Source of the DNA: Pseudoflavonifractor sp. An44
GTDB taxonomy: Bacteria > Bacillota > Clostridia > Oscillospirales > Oscillospiraceae
DNA length: 45,401 bases
NCBI RefSeq assembly: GCF_002161675.1
Contig: NZ_NFIH01000021.1
Coordinates: 1-45,401, forward strand
Direction of reading: 5' to 3'
In this document: positions 1-11,264 of the stretch, piece after piece
Layout of the letters: each line of letters starts with the position of its first letter
Numbering within the stretch: the first letter of the stretch is position 1
Translations under genes and position numbers: made by a program
Notes under the pieces: model-generated
Databases searched by the model: none
The model's input: only the letters and a program-made list of their open reading frames with translations
What the model was told of the DNA's origin: nothing

Positions 1-1
1 C

Positions 2-424
2 CCGGCGCCCCCCAGACCGCAGCCTCAGCCCAAGACCTGCTGTCTGCGCCAGCAAGTGCTGGACAGCCTGGAGCAATGGCAGCTGGCCCGACTGCTCAGC
101 CGCCGGGCGGGCAAGCAGAGCCGCCAAATGTCCAACGTGGCCGCCCAGCTCCACCAGCAGGCCAAGCAGCTCTCGGCGGCCTACTTCCTCCAGTCCGGGG
201 TCCGCTACTGGCCCGTGGCCCAGCTCACCGCCCCCCGGATGACCACCTACGTAGGGGGCCTGCGCCAGCTCTATCAGCGAAACCAGGCCCTCACCCAGGA
301 GTTCCAGACCTGCCGAGCCAAGGCGGGCAGCCCCGACCTTGCCCAACTCTATGGACAACTGGCCCAGGAGGGCGTGAAGCGGGCGGCCCTGCTGCGCCAG
401 CTGCTGGAGCAGACCGGGATGTGA
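2..424 (+). CDS. Partial protein of unknown function (5' end outside window)
   Basis: The frame is open from the left edge to a TGA, so only the C-terminal ~140 residues are seen. The visible part starts with a Pro-rich segment, then a Cys-Cys pair, then a long Gln-, Leu- and Arg-rich region that looks wholly alpha-helical. An internal GTG at position 56 could be read as a start, but it has no ribosome-binding site and the frame continues upstream, so I treat the gene as truncated by the window. A strong hairpin terminator follows 30 bp downstream. I do not recognise the family. Confidence 0.6.
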   Translation, partial: PAPPRPQPQPKTCCLRQQVLDSLEQWQLARLLSRRAGKQSRQMSNVAAQLHQQAKQLSAAYFLQSGVRYWPVAQLTAPRMTTYVGGLRQLYQRNQALTQEFQTCRAKAGSPDLAQLYGQLAQEGVKRAALLRQLLEQTGM

Positions 425-426
425 CC

Positions 427-456
427 TTGCACATTCCCCCGACACCATGCTATACT
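427..456 (+). promoter_or_regulatory. Promoter of the M42 peptidase gene
   Basis: TTGCAC at 427-432, an 18-bp spacer and TATACT at 451-456. TG at 448-449 gives an extended -10. The predicted start near 463 falls inside the terminator hairpin of the upstream gene, so promoter and terminator overlap. Confidence 0.6.
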
Positions 457-490
457 AAAGTCCGACGGCATTGGGCCGCCGGACTTTTTC
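457..490 (+). terminator. Rho-independent terminator overlapping a promoter
   Basis: AAAGTCCG (457-464) pairs with CGGACTTT (480-487). Inside it CGGC (466-469) pairs with GCCG (475-478) around a 5-nt loop, with one A/C mismatch. The 3' arm runs into TTTTT. It should end the unknown upstream gene. Confidence 0.75.
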
Positions 491-509
491 AACAAAGGAA
501 GCGATCTGT

Positions 510-1544
510 GTGGAACACGTAGTAAATGACGCCGTGGAACAGGCTCTGGCCCTGCTGGCCATTGACAGCCCCTCCGGCTACACCGAAACGGTGGCACAAT
601 ATACATACAATCATCTGAAAGACCTGGGTTTTGAACCCCAATACACCCGGAAAGGGGCCGTTCTGGTGAACCTCACCCCCAACCTGCCCCAGGCGGGCGG
701 CCTGCTGCTGCTGGCCCACCTGGACACCCTGGGGGGCATGATCTCCCGCATCACCGGAGAGGGCCGCATCCACATTGTCAACGTGGGCGGCCTGCGTCCC
801 CACAACTGCGAGGGGGAGAATGTGCGCATCCGCACCCGGGATGGCAAGGTGTACACCGGCACCTTCCAGCTCCACAACCCCTCCGCCCACGTCAACCCCG
901 ACTACGCCGACACCCCCCGCACCTTCGACACCATGGAGGTGGTGCTGGACGAGGAGGTGGAGAGCCGGGAGGACGTGAAGGCCCTGGGCATCTCCAACGG
1001 GGATGTGGTGTGTTTTGACCCCCGCACCACCGTCACCCCCTCTGGGTACATCAAGAGCCGCTTCTTGGACGATAAGCTGTCTGCTGGTATCCTCCTGGCC
1101 CTGGCCCGCCAGGTGGCCCATGGGAACGTGACCCCCACCCGGCCGGTGTGGCTCCACCTCACCGGATACGAGGAAGTGGGCCACGGCGGCTCCACCTCCG
1201 TCCCCGCTGGCATCACCGACGTGGTGGCGGTGGACATGGGCTGCGTGGGCGACAACCTGGAGGGCGAGGAGCGCAAGGTGTCCATCTGCGCCAAGGATGG
1301 CCGCTCCCCCTATGACTACGCCCTCACCAGCCAGCTGATTGAAGCCGCCAAGGCCGGCGGCGCCGACTACGCCGTGGACATCTTCACCAACTACGGCTCG
1401 GACGCCGACGCCACCCTCTCCGCCGGGTACGAGGTGCGCCACGGCCTCATCGGCCCCGGGGTGTTTGCCTCCCACGGCTATGAGCGCAGCCACAAAAAGG
1501 GCGTGCTGAGTACCTTGAAGCTGCTGGACGCCTTTGTGGGGTAA
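510..1544 (+). CDS. M42 family metallopeptidase (aminopeptidase / deblocking type)
   Basis: This is a cytosolic di-metal aminopeptidase of family M42 (PepA/FrvX/YsdC type), which removes N-terminal residues from peptides. The 344-aa length is normal. The metal site is complete: H70 and D72 in LAHLDTLGG, D187 in RFLDDKLSAG, catalytic E221 and E222 in GYEEVGHGG, D242 in AVDMG, and H322 in the SHGYERSH tail. I chose GTG at 510 because AAAGGA (494-499) lies 10 bp upstream; a longer frame from TTG 471 would begin inside the terminator hairpin. It is monocistronic between two hairpins. The family is sure; substrate preference cannot be read. Confidence 0.93.
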   Translation: MEHVVNDAVEQALALLAIDSPSGYTETVAQYTYNHLKDLGFEPQYTRKGAVLVNLTPNLPQAGGLLLLAHLDTLGGMISRITGEGRIHIVNVGGLRPHNCEGENVRIRTRDGKVYTGTFQLHNPSAHVNPDYADTPRTFDTMEVVLDEEVESREDVKALGISNGDVVCFDPRTTVTPSGYIKSRFLDDKLSAGILLALARQVAHGNVTPTRPVWLHLTGYEEVGHGGSTSVPAGITDVVAVDMGCVGDNLEGEERKVSICAKDGRSPYDYALTSQLIEAAKAGGADYAVDIFTNYGSDADATLSAGYEVRHGLIGPGVFASHGYERSHKKGVLSTLKLLDAFVG

Positions 1545-1564
1545 ATTTCCTCTGTATATCTCTT

Positions 1565-1604
1565 CCCCGCCAAAATCTTTAGACTTATTAAAGATTTGGC
1601 GGGG
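1565..1604 (+). terminator. Terminator after the M42 peptidase gene
   Basis: The arm 1565-1581 (CCCCGCC, A-run, TCTTTA) pairs with 1589-1604 with one bulged A and a 7-nt loop. The following sequence is only moderately T-rich, so it is strong as a hairpin and less certain as an intrinsic terminator. Confidence 0.6.
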
Positions 1605-1702
1605 AATCCTTTACTTTCCATCATATCTTCTCTTCTTTTTTATTATTATGTCGCATATTATGCAAAAAACATATTTCTTATGTATATGTATGTAGTTTTA
1701 AC

Positions 1703-1731
1703 TTGCACGGGTAATATATATATGCTAGAAT
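1703..1731 (+). promoter_or_regulatory. Promoter of the AT-rich two-gene cassette
   Basis: TTGCAC (1703-1708), 17-bp spacer, TAGAAT (1726-1731), with TG at 1723-1724 making an extended -10. Transcription should start near 1738. The 1605-1702 gap is very AT-rich and I see nothing else definite in it. Confidence 0.6.
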
Positions 1732-1776
1732 TAGTAAGGAGGCATGTATCCTGTGCATAAAAAAGGAAGTATATTT

Positions 1777-1998
1777 ATGACAAATTTTTTATATTCATCT
1801 AAGACAAAAAGCTATTCTCAATCTCAATCTATAGCCCCATCTAAAATAACTATATCCGACATGAAGGTGAAAATTGCACGTAACATAACCAAATCTTGCA
1901 CAGTTCCCCTCCTTATTTCCTTGCTTAAAATGAATCACGACTTAACAATTTCTATTTTGCATGGTATTACCACAAGTAACATGAACAAGGAGGACTGA
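1777..1998 (+). CDS. Small protein of unknown function (73 aa) in AT-rich cassette
   Basis: A 73-residue Ser-, Thr- and Lys-rich protein that I do not recognise. The N-terminal third is polar and the middle has a short hydrophobic stretch (VPLLISLL), too short for a confident membrane helix. ATG 1777 is preferred because AAAGGA (1762-1767) is 9 bp upstream. The frame extends to GTG 1753 and ATG 1744, but the AAGGAGG at 1736-1742 lies almost on the predicted transcription start. The next gene begins 5 bp after the stop, so the two are probably co-transcribed. AT-rich codons differ sharply from every neighbour, which suggests horizontal acquisition. It is supported by frame, ribosome-binding site and promoter only. 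Confidence 0.5.
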   Translation: MTNFLYSSKTKSYSQSQSIAPSKITISDMKVKIARNITKSCTVPLLISLLKMNHDLTISILHGITTSNMNKED

Positions 1999-2003
1999 CT
2001 GCA

Positions 2004-2468
2004 ATGGAAAACGATGAAAACAATCTGAATGATTCTGGGCTGTCCGACAACTCCGACAATTTAGAACAGGATATTCCTGCAGAAATCGAAGCTATTTTGG
2101 GAAGCGTTCCTCCAGATCAAAAGAAACATGCTGAGCGGTTAGTTATTGAAAAAACTTTTGGCATGTTAGGAATGGGACAACTATCTCAAGAAAACGAAAT
2201 TGCTAAAAAAATCACTGAATCACATATAACCGACTATCTTCAAGCCTCCAGAGAACAAATGCAAAATACATATCAAGAACGTCACGAAAGAAAAATATTT
2301 ACTTTTGGTTTGGTCGCTCTTGCACTGCTATTCTTTATTGCGATAATTGTACTATTAGATGAAAAAACTGATATATTGGAAAAAATCATCTATTCTGTTA
2401 CTGGCTTAGTTGCTGGTGCATTTGGCGGATATGGTTTTGGCCGCAATCACAAAAAAGATGATGATTAA
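2004..2468 (+). CDS. Two-helix membrane protein of unknown function (154 aa)
   Basis: A perfect AAGGAGG (1987-1993) lies 10 bp before the ATG. Residues 1-25 are acidic and Asn/Asp-rich, probably disordered. Residues 30-100 are helical and charged. Two membrane helices follow, at about 102-118 and 125-146, the second Gly-rich (GAFGGYGFG), and the protein ends in a basic-then-acidic tail (NHKKDDD). The layout of a soluble N-terminus plus a C-terminal helical hairpin resembles DUF2335-type membrane proteins, but I cannot confirm membership. With the upstream 73-aa gene it forms an isolated AT-rich cassette bounded by its own promoter and a strong terminator. Function is unknown. Confidence 0.75.
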   Translation: MENDENNLNDSGLSDNSDNLEQDIPAEIEAILGSVPPDQKKHAERLVIEKTFGMLGMGQLSQENEIAKKITESHITDYLQASREQMQNTYQERHERKIFTFGLVALALLFFIAIIVLLDEKTDILEKIIYSVTGLVAGAFGGYGFGRNHKKDDD

Positions 2469-2539
2469 AAACATTTACGCTTAATAGGCTTAGTACAGAT
2501 AAATTCTTAAATTATAAGATCTTATGATAATATTTAAAG

Positions 2540-2592
2540 CCCTCAGCAGAAAATAGGTATGCTTACCTTTTTCTGCTGAGGGTATATTTTTA
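2540..2592 (+). terminator. Strong terminator of the AT-rich cassette
   Basis: A long hairpin with arms 2540-2559 (CCCTCAGCAGAAAA then AGGTA) and 2564-2582, almost fully paired around a 4-nt loop, followed by a T-rich tail. Nothing further is evident between it and the next terminator at 2681. Confidence 0.85.
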
Positions 2593-2680
2593 CACTATAC
2601 ATGTCCATACACTGTTGCAAAATGGTGGTTAGCCCCCCCTTCCCTGGTTGTCAATGCCCAGCGGGGATGGCTTCCAGTCC

Positions 2681-2717
2681 AAAAAACAAGGTGCCAAAAT
2701 AGGCACCTTGTTTTTTT
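2681..2717. terminator. Bidirectional terminator ending the V-ATPase operon
   Basis: CAAGGTGCC (2687-2695) and GGCACCTTG (2702-2710) form a perfect 9-bp stem with a 6-nt loop. A-run 2681-2686 gives a U-tract for minus-strand transcription leaving ntpD, and T-run 2711-2717 does the same for the plus strand. Confidence 0.9.
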
Positions 2718-2721
2718 GCTC

Positions 2722-3408
2722 TTATTGGAAGTTCTGCAAAGCCTCAGCATCCCGGGCCTTCTGCTCCTCCAGGGCCTGCTTGAGCAGCATGTCCTTCACC
2801 TTCATCAATCGGGTGGTGGTGGAGCGGTCGTTCTCATCCAGCTTCATGGTGATATACCGGATGGCCTCCTGGGTGTTGGGAATCATCACATATTCCAGGG
2901 CGTTGACTCGGCGGCGGGTCTTCTCGATCTCCTCGGCCAGCAGCTGGGCCGTCTTTTCGATCTGGGCCAGCTTGAGCATGGACTGGAACACATCCCCCAG
3001 GGCCTCCACGGCGGAGTCCAGCTCGCCGGAGGTGGTGGCAAAGCCGTAGGGGAAGATGTCCGAGGTGTCGCTGGTGCGGGTCTTGTAGGTGTAGGTGGGC
3101 ACGTTGACGCTCATCACATTGCGGAAGCTCATGTCCAGCTCCACGCTCTGCTTGGGGTACATCAGCGCCTGCTCCATGGCCGCCCCGCTCATGAGGGCGG
3201 AGGCCACGGTGAAGGAGCCGTGCACCCGCATCAGCTCCTCCTCCACCTGGCTGCGCAGGGCGCGCACCTCCCGCACGGTGTCCAGAAACTGCTTCATCAG
3301 CTCGTCCCGCTTGTCTTTGAGCAGCTTGTGGCCCCGCTGGGCGGTCTTCAGCTTGCGTTTTAAGCGGGTGAGCTCCATTCGGGTGGGATTGACAACGGTG
3401 GCAGCCAT
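2722..3408 (-). CDS. ntpD: V-type ATPase subunit D (central stalk)
   Basis: Subunit D is the long coiled-coil shaft that turns inside the A3B3 head and, with subunit F/NtpG, couples ATP hydrolysis to the membrane ring. The 228-aa length is usual. The N-terminus carries the family pattern NPTRMELTRLKRKLKTA followed by RGHKLLKDKRDEL, and both ends are predicted long helices. It is last in the operon, 3 bp after the ntpB stop, and its own stop is 5 bp from a strong terminator. The subunits after D in Enterococcus hirae (H and J) are not present. Confidence 0.95.
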   Translation of the reverse strand: MAATVVNPTRMELTRLKRKLKTAQRGHKLLKDKRDELMKQFLDTVREVRALRSQVEEELMRVHGSFTVASALMSGAAMEQALMYPKQSVELDMSFRNVMSVNVPTYTYKTRTSDTSDIFPYGFATTSGELDSAVEALGDVFQSMLKLAQIEKTAQLLAEEIEKTRRRVNALEYVMIPNTQEAIRYITMKLDENDRSTTTRLMKVKDMLLKQALEEQKARDAEALQNFQ

Positions 3409-3411
3409 TGT

Positions 3412-4794
3412 TTATCCCTCCTTCTTGGGCAGGTACTTGTCGATATACTCCGGCTTGATGCGCTTGAGCTCCGCCTTGGGCAGGATGGACAGCAGCTCCC
3501 AGCCCAGGTCCAGGGTCTCCTCAATGGAGCGGTTGGTCTCATAACCCTGGTTGACATAGCGCTTTTCAAACTCATCGGCGAACTTGGCGTACAGCAGATC
3601 GGTGGGGGTCAGAGCGGCCTCACCCAGAATGGACATCAGCTCCTTGTTGTCCTTACCGGTGGAGTAGGCGGCAAAGAGCTGGTTCATGGTGTTGGCGTGG
3701 TCCTCTCGGGTCTTGCCCTCGCCGATACCCTTATCCTTCAGACGGGACAGGGAGGGCAGCACGTCCACGGGGGGATTGATGCCCTGGCGGTAGAGAGCAC
3801 GGGAGAGGATGATCTGGCCCTCGGTGATATATCCGGTCAGGTCGGGGATGGGGTGGGTCTTGTCATCCTCGGGCATGGTGAGGATGGGGATCATGGTGAT
3901 GGAACCGGGCTTGCCCAGCTGACGGCCGGCACGCTCGTACATGGTGGCCAGGTCGGTGTACAGGTAGCCGGGGAAGCCACGGCGGCCGGGCACTTCCTTC
4001 TTGGCAGCAGACACCTCACGGAGGGCCTCGGCGTAGTTGGTGATGTCGGTCAAGATGACCAGCACGTGCATGCCCTTCTCAAAGGCCAGGTACTCGGCGG
4101 CGGTCAGGGCCATACGAGGGGTGGAGATACGCTCCACGGCGGGGTCGTTGGCCAGGTTGGTGAACAGCACGGTGCGGTCGATGGCGCCGGTGCGCTTGAA
4201 CTCCTGGACGAAGTACTCGGACTCCTCGTAGGTGATACCGATGGCGGCGAACACCACGGCGAAGTTGCCGGCGTCGTCGCCCAACACACGGGCCTGACGG
4301 GCGATCTGAGCGGCCAGCTGGGCGTGGGGCAGACCGGAGCCGGAGAAGATGGGCAGCTTCTGGCCACGCACCAGGGTGTTCAGGCCGTCAATGGTGGACA
4401 CACCGGTCTGGATGAACTCGTTGGGGTAGTCCCGGGCGGCGGGGTTCATGGGCAGGCCGTTGATATCCCGGTACTCCTCGGCCAGGATCTCGGGGCCTCC
4501 GTCAATGGGACGGCCCATGCCGTTGAACACGCGGCCCAGCATGTCGCCGGACACACCCAGCTGGAGGGGGTGGCCCAGGAAACGCACCTTGGACTGGGCC
4601 AGGTTGATGCCGGCGGCGGACTCGAACAGCTGCACCACAGCGGTGTCGCCGTTGACCTCCAGCACCTTACCACGGCGGATGCCGCCATCGGGCAGCTCTA
4701 CCTCTACCAGTTCGTCATAGGTGACGTTTTCCACCATCTTCACCATCATCAGAGGAGAGACGATCTCCTGAATGGTTCTATATTCACGAATCAC
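3412..4794 (-). CDS. ntpB: V-type ATPase subunit B (non-catalytic nucleotide-binding)
   Basis: Subunit B alternates with A in the A3B3 head. It binds nucleotide at the interface but lacks a Walker A loop; the equivalent place reads [13 protein letters not shown]. The 460-aa length and the opening [15 protein letters not shown] and [15 protein letters not shown] segments match the family. The start is GTG at 4794, which overlaps the TGA of ntpA as GTGA, pointing to translational coupling. Codon use matches the rest of the operon. Confidence 0.97.
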   Translation of the reverse strand: MIREYRTIQEIVSPLMMVKMVENVTYDELVEVELPDGGIRRGKVLEVNGDTAVVQLFESAAGINLAQSKVRFLGHPLQLGVSGDMLGRVFNGMGRPIDGGPEILAEEYRDINGLPMNPAARDYPNEFIQTGVSTIDGLNTLVRGQKLPIFSGSGLPHAQLAAQIARQARVLGDDAGNFAVVFAAIGITYEESEYFVQEFKRTGAIDRTVLFTNLANDPAVERISTPRMALTAAEYLAFEKGMHVLVILTDITNYAEALREVSAAKKEVPGRRGFPGYLYTDLATMYERAGRQLGKPGSITMIPILTMPEDDKTHPIPDLTGYITEGQIILSRALYRQGINPPVDVLPSLSRLKDKGIGEGKTREDHANTMNQLFAAYSTGKDNKELMSILGEAALTPTDLLYAKFADEFEKRYVNQGYETNRSIEETLDLGWELLSILPKAELKRIKPEYIDKYLPKKEG

Positions 4795-6566
4795 AGGGTA
4801 TCACCCGCCTTTTCCACAACTTCGTCGATTTCCCGCTCCATCTGCACCCGGATGTCGGCGTACTCCTGCTGGTACTGCTCCACGGGCACGGACTTGGCGC
4901 GGCCAATGCGCTCCCGGGCGGGGATGCCAAACAGCTCCATGGTGGGAGCGCCCTTGGCGATGGCGGCCCGGCACAGCTTGTCATAGTTCAGAATCATGGC
5001 CAGCAGCTGGGCCTGGCGGTCATAGCTGGAGTAGGAGTCCACGTCCATAAAGGAGTTTTGCTGGAGGAAGTCCTCACGCACCATACGGGCGGACTCCAGG
5101 GTCAGCTGGTCATTGGGGGACAGGGAGTCCTTACCAACCAGCTGCACAATCTCGTTGAGGCTGGCCTCGCTCTGCAGCAAGCTCATGGCCTGCTCCCGGT
5201 TGGCCATAAACTCAGGGCCCAGGTTCTCGTCAAACCAGGGCTTCAGGGAGTCCAGGTACAGGGAGTAGGAGTTGAGCCAGTTGATGGCGGGGAAGTGGCG
5301 CTTGTAGGCCAGCTGGGCGTCCAGAGCCCAGAACACCTTGACGATACGCATGGTGCCCTGGCTGACGGGCTCGGACAGGTCGCCGCCGGGAGGGGACACG
5401 GCGCCCACGGCGGTCAGAGAACCACGGCGGTCGTCGCTGCCCAGGCAGGACACGGAGCCAGCCCGCTCGTAGAACTGGGCCAGACGGGAGGCCAGGTAGG
5501 CGGGGTAGCCTTCCTCACCGGGCATCTCTTCCAGACGGCCGGACATCTCACGCAGAGCCTCGGCCCAGCGGGAGGTGGAGTCGGCGATGACGGCCACATC
5601 GTAGCCCATGTCACGGAAGTACTCGGCGATGGTGATGCCGGTGTAAATGGAGGCCTCACGGGCAGCCACGGGCATGTCGGAGGTGTTGGCAATGAGCACG
5701 GTGCGCTTCATCAGGGACTCGCCGGTGCGGGGGTCGATGAGTTCGGGGAACTCCCGGAGCACGTCGGTCATCTCGTTGCCACGCTCGCCGCAGCCAATGT
5801 AGATGACGATGTCCACGTCAGACCACTTGGCCACGGCGTGCTGCATCACGGTCTTGCCGGAGCCGAAGGGGCCGGGGATGGCGGCGGTGCCGCCCTTGGC
5901 CACGGGGAAGCAGGTGTCCACAATCCGCTGTCCGGTGGACAGGGGACGGACGGGGGGATACTTGCGCTTGTAGGGACGGCCCACACGCACGGGCCAGCGC
6001 TGGCTCATGGTGATCTCCACGTCGGTGCCGTCCTCACGGGTCAGGACCGCCACCACGGTCTTCACGTTGTAGGAGCCAGCGGGGGTGACGCTCTTCAGAG
6101 TGCCCTTGAGATAGGGGGGCACCATGATCTTGTGGAGCACCACGGGGGTCTCGGGGACGGTGCCGATGACGTCGCCGCCCTCCACTTTATCCCCCACCTT
6201 GGCCACGGGAGTGAACTCCCACAGCTTCTCGGGGTCGATGGGGGGAACCTCCACGCCACGGGGCAGGTTGTTGCCCCCCACCTTCTTCATGATCTCCTCC
6301 AGGGGTCGCTGGATTCCATCGTAGATATTCTCAATCATGCCGGGGCCCAGCTCTACGCTCATGGGGTAACCGGTGGTTACCACCTCGGCGCCGGGGCCCA
6401 GGCCGGAGGTCTCCTCATAGACCTGAATGGAGGCGGCATCCCCGTTCATGGTGAGGATCTCACCGATGAGGCGCTGGGGACCCACACGGACTACGTCGGA
6501 CATGTTGGCGTCCGACAGGCCGGTGGCCACCACCAGGGGGCCGGAGACCTTAACTACTTTACCCAT
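4791..6566 (-). CDS. ntpA: V-type ATPase subunit A (catalytic)
   Basis: This is the catalytic subunit of the soluble V1 head, hydrolysing or making ATP. In the 591 residues the Walker A motif GPFGSGKT lies at 232-239, the GCGERGNE segment at 258-265, and the catalytic-site segment [12 protein letters not shown] with [10 protein letters not shown] follows. The family-specific non-homologous insertion lies at about residues 110-190. An AAGGAAGG ribosome-binding site is 12 bp upstream of ATG 6566. It is the only gene in the operon with a long upstream gap (216 bp), which holds a possible interspersed repeat. Confidence 0.98.
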   Translation of the reverse strand: MGKVVKVSGPLVVATGLSDANMSDVVRVGPQRLIGEILTMNGDAASIQVYEETSGLGPGAEVVTTGYPMSVELGPGMIENIYDGIQRPLEEIMKKVGGNNLPRGVEVPPIDPEKLWEFTPVAKVGDKVEGGDVIGTVPETPVVLHKIMVPPYLKGTLKSVTPAGSYNVKTVVAVLTREDGTDVEITMSQRWPVRVGRPYKRKYPPVRPLSTGQRIVDTCFPVAKGGTAAIPGPFGSGKTVMQHAVAKWSDVDIVIYIGCGERGNEMTDVLREFPELIDPRTGESLMKRTVLIANTSDMPVAAREASIYTGITIAEYFRDMGYDVAVIADSTSRWAEALREMSGRLEEMPGEEGYPAYLASRLAQFYERAGSVSCLGSDDRRGSLTAVGAVSPPGGDLSEPVSQGTMRIVKVFWALDAQLAYKRHFPAINWLNSYSLYLDSLKPWFDENLGPEFMANREQAMSLLQSEASLNEIVQLVGKDSLSPNDQLTLESARMVREDFLQQNSFMDVDSYSSYDRQAQLLAMILNYDKLCRAAIAKGAPTMELFGIPARERIGRAKSVPVEQYQQEYADIRVQMEREIDEVVEKAGDTL

Positions 6567-6782
6567 ATCGTCGAAACCTTCCTTCTAGGTTTTGATTTTT
6601 GTGTATTCAAACACGCCATGGCAATGCCGAGACATAACGGCAAGTGGTATGACGGAGCAATTTTGTGTCAGACCGAGGCGTGGCTTTGCAGAAATCCTTT
6701 GTGGATTTCAAAAAGTCACAACGATGGTATGGCGCAAAAGGGCCCGTCAGAACCGCAGCCGTCATGGCGAGGGATTGCCCCA
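6567..6782. repeat. Gap inside the V-ATPase operon, probable interspersed repeat
   Basis: The 216 bp between ntpG and ntpA hold no gene with a ribosome-binding site. They contain hairpins: GAAATCC/GGATTTC (6691-6697 and 6703-6709) and TGCCG/CGGCA (6625-6629 and 6638-6642). All other gaps in the operon are 0-44 bp, so this looks like an inserted repeat. I recall similar short open frames in gut Clostridia, but there is no second copy in this window to prove it. Confidence 0.4.
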
Positions 6783-7097
6783 TCAAAGAATGTCTGCGCC
6801 TACGGCACGTTCCACCGCTTTTTTGATGTTGCGCATGCCGATGCCCTGGCTGCCCTCTTTCCCGGGAATGAGAATGATGGCAGGGGTCAGCTCGTCCTTG
6901 TAGCGGGCGATGTCGCTGTCCATACTGGCCGCCAGGGTCTCGGTGAGATAGATAATCCCGTAGTTCTCCTTGGCGATGGTGTGGAGGGTGGTGCGGGCCT
7001 GGTCCACGCTGTCCACCGGAAAGGTGGCCAGCCCTAAGGCCTTGAAGCCCAACACGCTGTCCTTGTCGCCGATGACGGCGATCTGATAACGAGCCAT
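6783..7097 (-). CDS. ntpG: V-type ATPase subunit F (central stalk, NtpG)
   Basis: A 104-aa Rossmann-like subunit that sits beside subunit D in the rotor stalk. The N-terminus YQIAVIGDKDSVLGFKALG and the later GIIYLTETLA segment are typical. The last third (PAIILIPGKEGSQGIGMRNI) matches the conserved PAI.PIP.. pattern of the family. An AAAGGAGGGGAAGGG ribosome-binding site precedes the ATG. It starts 15 bp after ntpC stops and is followed by the unusual 216-bp gap before ntpA. Confidence 0.95.
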   Translation of the reverse strand: MARYQIAVIGDKDSVLGFKALGLATFPVDSVDQARTTLHTIAKENYGIIYLTETLAASMDSDIARYKDELTPAIILIPGKEGSQGIGMRNIKKAVERAVGADIL

Positions 7098-7112
7098 GTC
7101 CCTTCCCCTCCT

Positions 7113-8111
7113 TTAACCGTAGGTCCGGCGCAGACGCTGCCGGATGGTGTCTCCGTCCAGGCCCGCCATACGGCCGGACAAAATGATGCGAATGGCGGTC
7201 ATCTCCGCCTCCCGGGCGTAGAGATAGCCCACAATGGGCTGCTCGCCAAAGGCCACTCGGCGACCGGCACCCAGGTACTCCATCACCGCATCGTCGCACT
7301 GCCGCTCAAAGTCAGTCAGCGCCCCGGAGCCGGGGGCGGACAGAGCGGAGCCAGTGGCAGCGGCCTGGGAGAGAGGACTGGTGCGGAACAGGCCCGCCAG
7401 CTCGTCCCCCCGGGCAGTGGCCAGGGTACGGGCGGGGACATTGCCCCCGGGCACCAGCACCTGCTGGAGAAAATCCATGCCCTTGTTCAGCCGGGATGCC
7501 CGGACGCAGGAGCGCAGGTTGGCCACGTCAATGGTCAGGGCCACGTAGCCCTCCAGGAACTTGCTGTCCGCCTGACGGGCCATGGCAGTGAGCTCCTCAA
7601 AGTAGGCCCGGTCCAGGATGAAGTCGGACAGCTGGGGGTCGCCGGTGGCACCCAGGGTCTCCCGGGCACGGGCCACACCCCGGCGGAAGATGTCGGAGCA
7701 GCCCCGCAGATCCTCCCGCTGGTAGTCCTCCGCCAGCTTCTGGGGGTCGTACCGGCCGCCCCCCACCAGCAGGGACTCCTGGTTTGACCCCAGGGCTTCC
7801 CCCTTCACCAGCACCTTGGCATTGTGGTAGTCGTAGCTGCACCGGAACACATCCAGCAGCGCCCGGTTGCCCACAGCACTGCTCAAATCGTGGAACAGGT
7901 CGGTCTGGGCCTTGGAGAGCATCTCCTCAATGCCCCCTGCCGTCACCTGCCCCAGGTCTTCATATCCGCACTCGGTGAGCACCTTGGCAGCCTCAGAAAG
8001 CTCCCGGGCCTCAATCATCCGCTCCATGCGCTCATGGTTGAGCAGTCGGTTCTCCATGGCGTGGATGCGGGCGGATATGGTCAAATAATCCAAATCTTTC
8101 TCGTGTGACAT
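7113..8111 (-). CDS. ntpC: V-type ATPase subunit C (V0-V1 socket, d/AC39 type)
   Basis: Subunit C is the funnel-shaped socket joining the central stalk to the K ring. The chosen ATG at 8111 gives 332 aa beginning MSHEKDLDYLTISARIHAME, with an AAAGGGGG ribosome-binding site 9 bp upstream; an upstream in-frame start at 8159 would overlap ntpE and lacks support. The protein is mostly helical, with repeated ARARETLGATGDPQL and FLEGYVALTIDVANLRS segments characteristic of AC39-type subunits. It lies 44 bp after ntpE. Confidence 0.93.
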   Translation of the reverse strand: MSHEKDLDYLTISARIHAMENRLLNHERMERMIEARELSEAAKVLTECGYEDLGQVTAGGIEEMLSKAQTDLFHDLSSAVGNRALLDVFRCSYDYHNAKVLVKGEALGSNQESLLVGGGRYDPQKLAEDYQREDLRGCSDIFRRGVARARETLGATGDPQLSDFILDRAYFEELTAMARQADSKFLEGYVALTIDVANLRSCVRASRLNKGMDFLQQVLVPGGNVPARTLATARGDELAGLFRTSPLSQAAATGSALSAPGSGALTDFERQCDDAVMEYLGAGRRVAFGEQPIVGYLYAREAEMTAIRIILSGRMAGLDGDTIRQRLRRTYG

Positions 8112-8155
8112 GGTTGATTTCCCCCTTTCTGAAATGATGTGTGAAAGGGTCTGCA

Positions 8156-8746
8156 TCAACCGAAGAGCACGTCTGCCACCTGGGTGGACAGGGTGTTCCG
8201 CTGCAGCCGCACCAGGGTCTCAAAGGTGCAGTTGACCTCCACCACCCCGTCGCTGAGGATGAAGCCTCCCTGCATGGGGCGGGTCTCCTGGGACAGGGTC
8301 AGCTGGCCCTTGTCCCCCAGCTTCTGGTTAGCGGCCACCACCACCGCCTTGCCCAACCGGGCCCGGTCGGCAGCGGAGAAGATGAGGGCCTCGGTGCCCT
8401 TGGAGGCAGCCTGGGCGGCCAGATCGGCCAGCAGAGCCACGCACTTCTCCTGGGGCAGCTGGGTGAGTTTCTTCATGGCCAGCTGGAAGGCCTCTTCCAC
8501 GACCTCCTGCTTGGCCCGCAGCACTTCCTTGCGACACTCCAGCTGGGCCACGCTGGCCAGCCGTTCGCCCCGCTCGGCAGCGGCCTTCTCCCCACGGGCC
8601 AGGATGTCGTCGGCCTCGGCCTTGGCCTGAGCCTGATACTCAGCGGTGATCTTCTCCGCCTCGGCCTGGGCCGCTGCCAGCACGTCGTCCACTTCCCGCT
8701 GGGCATCGCTGCTGATGCGGTCTATGATCTTCTCGATTCCGTCCAT
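8156..8746 (-). CDS. ntpE: V-type ATPase subunit E (peripheral stalk)
   Basis: Subunit E pairs with NtpF/G as the peripheral stalk holding the head still. Residues 1-100 are an Ala-, Glu- and Lys-rich coiled coil, and the C-terminal half is the globular domain that caps the A3B3 head (LSQETRPMQGGFILSDG). The length of 196 aa is normal. GAGAGG lies just before the ATG. It starts 15 bp after ntpK stops. Confidence 0.92.
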   Translation of the reverse strand: MDGIEKIIDRISSDAQREVDDVLAAAQAEAEKITAEYQAQAKAEADDILARGEKAAAERGERLASVAQLECRKEVLRAKQEVVEEAFQLAMKKLTQLPQEKCVALLADLAAQAASKGTEALIFSAADRARLGKAVVVAANQKLGDKGQLTLSQETRPMQGGFILSDGVVEVNCTFETLVRLQRNTLSTQVADVLFG

Positions 8747-8761
8747 AGTCTACCTCTCAGC

Positions 8762-11263
<2,502 letters not shown>

Positions 11264-11264
<1 letters not shown>

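Noticed and set aside
6607-7299. 230-codon minus-strand frame spanning the ntpG region
   Set aside because: It crosses ntpG in another frame and the repeat-like gap. It has no ribosome-binding site, and ntpG accounts for the coding signal.
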